DNA of 28,794 nucleotides. Source: an uncultured Hippea sp. (GTDB lineage: Bacteria; Campylobacterota_A; Desulfurellia; JAADFJ01). Numbering within the stretch: position 1 is the stretch's first letter; each line of letters opens with the position of its first letter. Below the pieces are notes generated by a model. That model was not told the DNA's origin, did not search any database, and was given only the letters and a program-made list of their open reading frames with translations. The translations under genes and the position numbers were made by a program. The DNA lies in contig CAJVZA010000018.1 of the NCBI GenBank assembly GCA_913009315.1, positions 1 to 28,794 on the forward strand. The letters are read 5' to 3'. This document shows, in pieces, positions 24,722 to 28,794 of this stretch.

Positions 24722-25636
24722 CTAACACTTTATTGTTAATGAGGAACCTACGGCGCTTATATGATAGCTGTCAATCTCACCCATCAATTTACAGTGAGCT
24801 TTTATACCTGTACAGTGACCTGCAATTACCCACTCGGGCTTCTCATTTTTTATTGCCAAAGTTGTTTTTTCTATTATATCGGGAGATGCCTTTCCAAGAT
24901 GAAATCCCCCTATGACGGCTCTCAGATTCATCTTTGTCAATTTTTTTGCGCTATTGATTATATTGACAATTCCTCTGTGAGAGCAGGAAGAGATGACGAT
25001 TACCCCTTTACTCGTAGGAATAAAAATCGAATTTTCATCTGTGAAAGGATCAGGTTGGGTATCGCCTTTGACCTGCCTGTATGCGCCTTTCATTATTTGC
25101 TCAAAATCAGTTGTTCTTTCAACGACACCGCTGTTGAAAAGACCATCGATGAATTGCGTAGACGCATCAAGTATATTGATTTTTGCCCCCGCATTTTTCA
25201 GGTTCTCAAGATTGATTGACCACGGACCTATGCTGCCCTTGGGAGTTTTAAGCAGTTTTGGAAAGACGGTATCGGCTCCGATAAACAGTTCTACCTCTTC
25301 TTTCTTTAAAGAACTGACATTGTCAATTAACTTTTCAAGTCCGCCAAAGTGATCGGGGTGCGCATGCGATAAAAAGATACCGTCAATCGTTGATAAATCA
25401 ACAGACAAAGCCTCAAGATTGTTTTTTAGAGCAAGAAACGAATGCGATGCATCCATAAGAAGTCTATATGGTGAATCGGAAACGCTATCAATAAGAATTG
25501 ACAATCCATGTCCGGCAATAAGCGGTTTTTTAAGTGCCCCGGGCTTAATGCGTTTCAGACCGTTGAAGTCATCTAAAAAAAGATCAATATAGTTATCTAC
25601 TACAATAGTAATCTTAAGCTGTTTCAGTGACATCAT
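24722..25636 (-). CDS. MBL-fold metal-dependent hydrolase (COG1237 type)
   Basis: About 304 residues. The metal site is intact: FLSHAHPDHFGGLEKL (about 89-104), SSCSHRGIVNII, VIGGFHLG and AGHCTG near the C-terminus. These are the hallmarks of COG1237 proteins, often annotated as 7,8-dihydropterin-6-methyl-4-(ribofuranosyl)aminobenzene 5'-phosphate synthase; their reaction in bacteria is mostly unknown. ATGs at 25636 and 25633 are both possible behind AGGAG; the first overlaps the stop of the truncated upstream gene (ATGA). It is the first intact gene of a three-gene operon with the HisI-like and MBL-TPR proteins. Confidence 0.85.
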   Translation of the reverse strand: MMSLKQLKITIVVDNYIDLFLDDFNGLKRIKPGALKKPLIAGHGLSILIDSVSDSPYRLLMDASHSFLALKNNLEALSVDLSTIDGIFLSHAHPDHFGGLEKLIDNVSSLKKEEVELFIGADTVFPKLLKTPKGSIGPWSINLENLKNAGAKINILDASTQFIDGLFNSGVVERTTDFEQIMKGAYRQVKGDTQPDPFTDENSIFIPTSKGVIVISSCSHRGIVNIINSAKKLTKMNLRAVIGGFHLGKASPDIIEKTTLAIKNEKPEWVIAGHCTGIKAHCKLMGEIDSYHISAVGSSLTIKC

Positions 25637-25848
25637 TCATCTCCTTCGGCTTTAATGATTTTCCCTGCGCTCAAAAAATATTTATGCTCGGCAACTCCTG
25701 CGGCGAGGTTTTCTCCGCGTGCTTTTATTACAATAGCATGATTTTTTCTTTTTGCCAGTTCTCCGGGAAGCAGAAACAGACTTTTAGCAGCCTTTCCGTA
25801 AAGTCTTTCCGTTGGATATAACCTCCCTGTCTGTTTTTGCAGTAGGTT
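25633..25848 (-). pseudogene. 5'-truncated gene fragment heading the MBL operon
   Basis: The minus strand is open for 71 codons after a TAG at 25849-25851 and ends TGA overlapping the start of the COG1237 gene. The peptide looks genuine (GRLYPTERLYGKAAKSLF ... ARGENLAAGVAEHKYF) but has no ATG, GTG or TTG with a ribosome binding site at its head. The coupling overlap suggests it was the upstream operon partner whose 5' part is lost. Family not recognised. Confidence 0.5.
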
Positions 25849-26019
25849 CTACACCTTAGCTCTCCTGTAAATCTGTATTAAGCTTTGGGCTCAGTATAGT
25901 GAGTGCAACATTTTAATCCAAGCACTTCACTTACCAAATAAACATTCTATCTTCTTCTATATGAAGGAGAGTCTTAAAAAGCACATCATGATAAAGATAT
26001 AATGTCAGAAGATTGATTG

Positions 26020-26043
26020 AATGTCTAATGTTGAGACGCGACC
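26020..26043. repeat. 24-bp inverted repeat, left copy, flanking the cassette island
   Basis: Perfect inverted match to 28539-28562. It reads AATGTCTAATGTTGAGACGC then GACC. From base 26022 it starts TG, and the partner ends CA, as insertion-sequence ends often do; the shape recalls IS21-family ends, but that is tentative. A related piece (GAGATGCGACCTCAGACTAC) is at 26655-26674. Confidence 0.75.
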
Positions 26044-26160
26044 CCAGACTACGACCCTTACTGCGTGCCTTATTTAAAAACGAAGGATGAGATTGTATTA
26101 AAAACTGTATTTCCTGATAGAAGATTTAAAAAGTTTGCGGGAGGCAAGAATGATGAATAA
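26035..26160 (+). pseudogene. Truncated toxin-like gene, C-terminal fragment
   Basis: The frame gives PDYDPYCVPYLKTKDEIVLK and TVFPDRRFKKFAGGKNDE, then TAA overlapping the antitoxin ATG by about 8-11 bp. That overlap, and toxin-before-antitoxin order, is usual for small type II pairs with CopG-like antitoxins. An in-frame TGA at 26032-26034, within the inverted repeat, cuts it off, so the N-terminal part is gone. Toxin family not determined. Confidence 0.55.
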
Positions 26161-26443
26161 AAGGCAAGAGTTTAAATATATTGATAACGAAGAAAAAGAA
26201 ATTGTAGAGTCTTTAAAGGATATTGATGTAAATTCAATTGAAAACGATGCCAAACATATAAAACAATTAGAGAAATCCGCAAAAGATTATATAGCAAAGC
26301 AGGACAAAACAATAACTCTAAGAATATCATCAGATGATCTGAATAAACTGAAATCAGTCGCAGCAAAAAAAGGTCTGAGATATCAAACGTTCATTAAAAG
26401 CATTATACATCAGCATATTTCTGATTATACAGATGCTGTATAG
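26150..26443 (+). CDS. CopG/ribbon-helix-helix-like antitoxin
   Basis: About 97 residues. The N-terminal half is acidic and helix-prone (FKYIDNEEKEIVESLKDI), typical of the toxin-binding arm. The C-terminal KTITLRISSDDLNKLKSVAA followed by GLRYQTFIKSIIHQ is a ribbon-helix-helix-like DNA-binding part of the CopG antitoxin group. GGGAGG (26139-26144) supports ATG 26150 or 26153 rather than the TTG at 26135. Its toxin partner upstream is truncated, so it is an orphan antitoxin. A perfect palindrome lies 68 bp downstream. Confidence 0.82.
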   Translation: MMNKRQEFKYIDNEEKEIVESLKDIDVNSIENDAKHIKQLEKSAKDYIAKQDKTITLRISSDDLNKLKSVAAKKGLRYQTFIKSIIHQHISDYTDAV

Positions 26444-26510
26444 TAAAGGTTGCTTAACAGGAAAACAAAAATTTATTGCAACATATAAAAACCTAATACG
26501 TGAGATATTA

Positions 26511-26527
26511 GTTCACAAATTGTGAAC
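26511..26527. promoter_or_regulatory. 17-nt perfect palindrome, candidate operator
   Basis: GTTCACAA-A-TTGTGAAC is a perfect 8-bp dyad around one base. It lies between the antitoxin gene and the inverted-repeat element. It could be a binding site of a helix-turn-helix regulator; no gene start follows closely, so its target is unknown. Confidence 0.4.
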
Positions 26528-26529
26528 TT

Positions 26530-26655
26530 AAGAGCCTGTTGAAAAACTCCTATTTGTCATTGTAAGCACCGAAAAATGCGTGGTAATCCTTTTATTGTCA
26601 GTATTTTTTGAGATTGCTTCGCTGCGCTCGCAATGACCTTTATCAACAGGCTCTT
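26530..26655. repeat. MITE-like inverted-repeat element, compact copy
   Basis: Terminal inverted repeats AAGAGCCTGTTGAAAA (26530-26545) and TTATCAACAGGCTCTT (26640-26655). The interior holds the inverse of the CATTGCGAGCGCAGCGAAGC core. At 126 bp this is the cleanest copy in the window and defines the element's ends. It sits immediately before the integrase remnant and may have helped to disrupt it. Confidence 0.85.
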
Positions 26656-26679
26656 GAGATGCGACCTCAGACTACATTT

Positions 26680-26810
26680 CATTTGCTTGAATCAGGCTAT
26701 GATATATGATATAGGAACAATACAAGAATTATTGGGACATAAAAATGATTTATACTCATGTAATTAATCAACAAAGAGGGAAAAGGGTAAGAAGCCCTGC
26801 AGATTCTTAA
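26680..26810 (+). pseudogene. Integron-type tyrosine integrase (IntI-like), decayed C-terminus
   Basis: Three segments in shifted frames rebuild an integrase end: HLLESGYDI (26680-26706), TIQELLGHK (26717-26743) and MIYTHVINQQRGKRVRSPAD followed by S and a stop (26745-26810). The GH of the catalytic box and the tyrosine nucleophile in IYTHV are visible, and the RVRSPAD tail is typical of IntI. Frameshifts and a lost stretch of a few codons between LLGHK and MIY make it non-functional, and everything upstream is missing. The gene points toward the cassettes, the orientation seen in reverse-integrase integrons such as that of Treponema denticola. Confidence 0.8.
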
Positions 26811-26986
26811 TTTAGTTGCCCAAAGGAGCAACATATGCAAAATAAAAAAGAAGGAAAGACATGAGTAATTTAACTAATAATAAACAGTTAAATAAAACAA
26901 GCAGTATAAGTTTAGGTAGCCGAGAAGAGCAACAACTGCTATTTTCATTAGTATACCTAATCTTATATTATGTGTGAAAGGGAGAG
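26811..26986 (+). other. Spacer between integrase remnant and first cassette, where attI would lie
   Basis: No gene. GTTAAAT at 26887-26893 fits the GTTRRRY core at which cassettes insert and could mark the attI/first-cassette junction; other near-matches exist, so this is weak. The ribosome binding site GGGAGAG of the VOC gene is at its end. Confidence 0.35.
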
Positions 26987-27379
26987 ATGGTGAAAGTTTC
27001 CGCTATTGATCATATTGTGCTTACGGTTAAGGACATTGATACGACTGTCCAGTTTTATGAATCAGTATTGGGTATGAGCAAAGAAACCTTTGGAGAAGGA
27101 AGGGTTGCATTAAAGTTCGGTAAACAAAAAATCAATTTACATGAGTATGGTAATGAATTTGAGCCAAAGGCAAATAATCCAAAACCAGGCTCAGAGGATT
27201 TGTGTTTTATTACTGACACTGAATTAGCAATTGCAATGGCTTATGTAAAAAATAGAGGCATTGGGATTATTGAGGGACCTGTTAAACGAACAGGGGCATT
27301 AGGACCAATTATTTCCTTTTACTTTCGTGATCCAGACGGTAATTTAATCGAAGTAGCAAACTATAAGAAAAACACATAG
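26987..27379 (+). CDS. VOC-family (glyoxalase/dioxygenase-like) protein, cassette gene 1
   Basis: A 130-residue vicinal-oxygen-chelate protein with two beta-alpha-beta-beta-beta modules. Module 1 is AIDHIVLTVKDIDTTVQFYE ... KINLHEYG and module 2 is CFITDTELAIAMAYVKNRG ... YFRDPDGNLIEVANY. Candidate metal ligands are the H of IDHI, the H of NLHEYG and the E of LIEV. Substrate is unknown; relatives include antibiotic-resistance and detoxification enzymes. ATG 26987 follows GGGAGAG closely. Its stop lies at the left edge of attC1, as in a gene cassette. Confidence 0.88.
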   Translation: MVKVSAIDHIVLTVKDIDTTVQFYESVLGMSKETFGEGRVALKFGKQKINLHEYGNEFEPKANNPKPGSEDLCFITDTELAIAMAYVKNRGIGIIEGPVKRTGALGPIISFYFRDPDGNLIEVANYKKNT

Positions 27380-27445
27380 CAAGGCGCTACACCGGACGGC
27401 AATTATGCTCCGCTCCATTGTCACCGGTGAGTTTTGCTGTTAGCT
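27374..27445. other. attC recombination site 1
   Basis: AGCAAGGCGCTACACCGGAC and, in its second half, TCACCGGTGAGTTTTGCTG then GTTAGCT (27439-27445) match the classical attC pattern: an imperfect palindrome with ACCGG / CCGGT arms, a central loop and the 3' R' box GTTRRRY. The left R'' box is slightly off (TAGC instead of TAAC). Length about 72 bp. Confidence 0.88.
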
Positions 27446-27523
27446 CGCTCATGCGGCATTGCACGAGTGATGGAATGAGAGCACAACACCAATGCCAATT
27501 CTGATGAACAGGAGGAATCATTA

Positions 27524-27880
27524 ATGAATGAAAAGCTTAGCCAACAACTTTTCGAGCTTGAACCGAATATCCGCTATGTCGCTGTGAACCAAAACGGCCG
27601 GATCGTGGAGATGGAGCAAAGTCCGCAGCACCCTACTTGCAATCCGCACGAAACCGACCGAATGGAGGAGATGATTGTTAATCCCATTGTGCTGGAAATC
27701 ACAAGACGGCGTGGCAACATCGACATGAACGGAATCCGCTATGTAGTCATCAAGTACGGCACGCAGTACCAGTTGCTCATGCCCTACAAAGAGGGTCACG
27801 TTTCCATCGGTATAGAATTGGAGGACGACCCGAGAGAGATCGCACGCAAGGTGGCAAAGTACCTGAAGCTGCCAATATGA
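27524..27880 (+). CDS. Roadblock/LC7-like protein, cassette gene 2
   Basis: A 118-residue protein with GGAGG 8 nt before its ATG. The pattern RYVAVNQNGRIVEMEQS, a polar loop with two histidines and a cysteine (QHPTCNPHETD), then a helix and RYVVIKYGTQYQLLMPYKEG and VSIGIELEDDPREIARKV, suggests a roadblock/longin-like alpha/beta fold related to DUF6659-type archaeal proteins; this is a fold impression only. The gene is visibly richer in G+C (about half) than its neighbours, which fits a cassette of different origin. It lies between attC1 and attC2. Confidence 0.75.
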   Translation: MNEKLSQQLFELEPNIRYVAVNQNGRIVEMEQSPQHPTCNPHETDRMEEMIVNPIVLEITRRRGNIDMNGIRYVVIKYGTQYQLLMPYKEGHVSIGIELEDDPREIARKVAKYLKLPI

Positions 27881-27899
27881 GACAAATCCGCAAACGGCC

Positions 27900-27973
27900 G
27901 GCTAACCAATCATTTGAGAATAACCGGTTTCCCGCCGGTCGCTCCAAACCAGCCCCTCAATTCTTCGTTATAC
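27900..27973. other. attC recombination site 2
   Basis: Starts GGCTAACCAATCATTTGAG (R'' plus L''), has a central CCGGTTTCCCGCCGG hairpin, and ends CTCAATTCTTCGTTATAC (L' plus R', with GTTATAC at 27967-27973). Arms are complementary with a bulge. About 74 bp. Confidence 0.85.
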
Positions 27974-27998
27974 CCATAGAAAATAAGGAGGTAAATTC

Positions 27999-28331
27999 AT
28001 GAACCAAGTGTTTCCGGAACCGATTAGAAACCTTCCGAAAGCTGATATACCGCTTGACGGAATAACCGCATATCTGTCGCAATCAGACACTCATCAGATA
28101 TTATTCATGCAGTTTGAAGAAGATGTTAATTTACCTGAGCATTCTCATGCTGCCCAAATGGGAATAGTATTGGAAGGAAAGATTGATTTGGTAATCGGTG
28201 GTGAAAAACAATGTTTTACAAAGGGAGATCGGTACTATATTCCCGAAGGTGTGAAGCATTCTGCTAAAATACATGCAGGATACGCAGATGTGACGTTTTT
28301 TAATGAGCCGAATCGCTATTCAAAGAAATAA
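27999..28331 (+). CDS. Small cupin-domain protein, cassette gene 3
   Basis: A 110-residue single cupin_2 barrel. Motif 1 is LPEHSHAAQMGIVLEGKIDL (residues 44-63), with metal-ligand histidines in EHSH. Motif 2 is KGDRYYIPEGVKHSAKIHAG, with a further histidine. It may bind a metal and a small ligand; substrate unknown. AAGGAGG lies 8 nt before the ATG. It is bounded by attC2 upstream and a partial attC downstream, so it is a cassette gene. Confidence 0.87.
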   Translation: MNQVFPEPIRNLPKADIPLDGITAYLSQSDTHQILFMQFEEDVNLPEHSHAAQMGIVLEGKIDLVIGGEKQCFTKGDRYYIPEGVKHSAKIHAGYADVTFFNEPNRYSKK

Positions 28332-28336
28332 CATCT

Positions 28337-28358
28337 GGCATAACAAATCATTTCAACG
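28337..28358. other. attC site 3, partial
   Basis: GGCATAACAAATCATTTCAA matches the 5' half (R''-L'') of a typical attC. The complementary 3' half with GTTATGC is not found in the next 60 bases; GGCTAACGCCGCTGCTAAA at 28362 looks like the start of another such site. The cassette boundary has therefore been rearranged. Confidence 0.65.
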
Positions 28359-28408
28359 TATGGCTAACGCCGCTGCTAAATTCGATCGTATACTCGAAAG
28401 GAGATAAG

Positions 28409-28528
28409 ATGATAGTTAAATCAAAAGAAGCAAAAAGAAATAGTTTTTATGGGGTTGATTTTGTTGTATTGTCGCATGGGCAGAAATCAATGGTTACTAA
28501 AATGCTATATAAATCAGATGACAAATAG
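28409..28528 (+). pseudogene. Truncated cupin-like cassette gene
   Basis: ATG 28409 behind GGAG opens 39 codons (MIVKSKEAKRNSFYGVDFVV ... KSMVTKMLYKSDDK) and then a stop. The sequence resembles the N-terminal strands of another cupin family, whose metal-binding HSHP motif should follow right after KSDDK but is missing. The break lies about 10 bp before the 24-bp inverted repeat at 28539, so the gene was cut by that event. Confidence 0.6.
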
Positions 28529-28538
28529 GAAAAATAGC

Positions 28539-28562
28539 GGTCGCGTCTCAACATTAGACATT
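28539..28562. repeat. 24-bp inverted repeat, right copy, flanking the cassette island
   Basis: Perfect inverted match to 26020-26043. Immediately beyond, the minus strand has a 25-codon open tail (28554 to about 28634, ending LEEKRNV and TAA inside this repeat), possibly debris of another gene. No target-site duplication is visible next to the two copies. Confidence 0.75.
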
Positions 28563-28670
28563 TCTCTTTTCTTCTAATGCTTTTACTATTGTTCTGACCG
28601 TCTCTGAAACTATTCTATATTTTTCAATCTTTTTTTAAAATTTCCCAACAGCTTTAGAAGCGGCAGCATA

Positions 28671-28702
28671 ATGAGACCACTGCACAATAAGCAGATTCAC
28701 AG
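28671..28702. repeat. Inverted copy of the IS1634-like transposase tail
   Basis: Matches 390-421 perfectly in the opposite orientation (32 bp, starting ATGAGACCACTGCACAATAA). The rest of the transposase is absent on both sides. It leads directly into the terminal 88-bp repeat, so the two may belong to one mobile element. Confidence 0.75.
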
Positions 28703-28706
28703 CTTT

Positions 28707-28794
28707 TTATGAGGTTTTCTATAGACAAGGCAAACTTCTGAAGGACTAACGGGTTAATTCAAAGAAGTTTAACGAAGTATATGGGAAACCTCAT
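28707..28794. repeat. 88-bp structured direct repeat, right copy
   Basis: Identical to 1-88. See the left copy for its nested inverted repeats. Confidence 0.9.

Noticed and set aside
1-28794. Window as a complete circular plasmid or phage
   Set aside because: There are no replication, partition or virion genes, and housekeeping genes are present; identical ends are equally well explained by a dispersed repeat.

Overview
The window looks like a piece of chromosome from an uncultivated, AT-rich (roughly 35-40 % GC by eye) and probably anaerobic bacterium; I cannot fix the phylum. Housekeeping genes (alanine racemase, MetF-type reductase, dCTP deaminase, YebC) argue against a plasmid. The density of palindromic repeats, decayed genes and gene cassettes shows a mobile-element-rich genome. 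The first and last 88 bases are identical, so the window is either bounded by two copies of a repeat or is a closed assembly.

Layout. 1-1037: structured repeats and a decayed IS1634-like transposase. 1038-4238 (+): family 4 glycosyltransferase and glycogen-debranching-type enzyme. 4385-8879 (-): an operon M20 amidohydrolase, GNAT acyltransferase, N-acylamino-acid racemase and alanine racemase, which together match the known succinyl route turning D- into L-amino acids. 8908-11201: an inverted-repeat element, a DUF2628 membrane protein preceded by a small lipoprotein frame without a start codon, a cobalamin riboswitch with no recognisable target gene, and a short CRISPR array without cas genes. 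One CRISPR repeat is split by about 184 bp that carries both a REP palindrome and a fragment of the genome's inverted-repeat element.

11544-19016 (+): a compact glycerol / glycerol-3-phosphate operon resembling those of Thermotogales. It holds a BON-like/FAD/[2Fe-2S] dehydrogenase, an NAD/FAD oxidoreductase, a DUF1667 protein, an FGGY kinase, an alkyl-DHAP-synthase-like flavoprotein and a GntR/UTRA regulator, all behind a consensus sigma-70 promoter that overlaps a candidate operator. 19141-19971: a REP-associated tyrosine transposase (RAYT) bracketed by its palindromes; the same palindrome is the one lodged in the CRISPR array.

20145-22956 (+): a tight housekeeping operon (thioesterase, MetF, small protein, Dcd, YebC). 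23353-25848 (-): a second tight operon with two metallo-beta-lactamase-fold proteins around a stand-alone HisI-like protein, headed by a truncated gene. 26020-28568: an accessory island holding a truncated toxin with an intact CopG-like antitoxin, a decayed integron-type integrase on the same strand as its cassettes, and three to four cassettes (VOC, roadblock-like, cupin, truncated cupin) separated by attC sites. A 24-bp inverted repeat flanks this island.

The most notable items are the decayed integron with an integrase in the reverse-type orientation, the CRISPR array split by the RAYT/REP system of the same genome, and the metallo-beta-lactamase/HisI-like operon.
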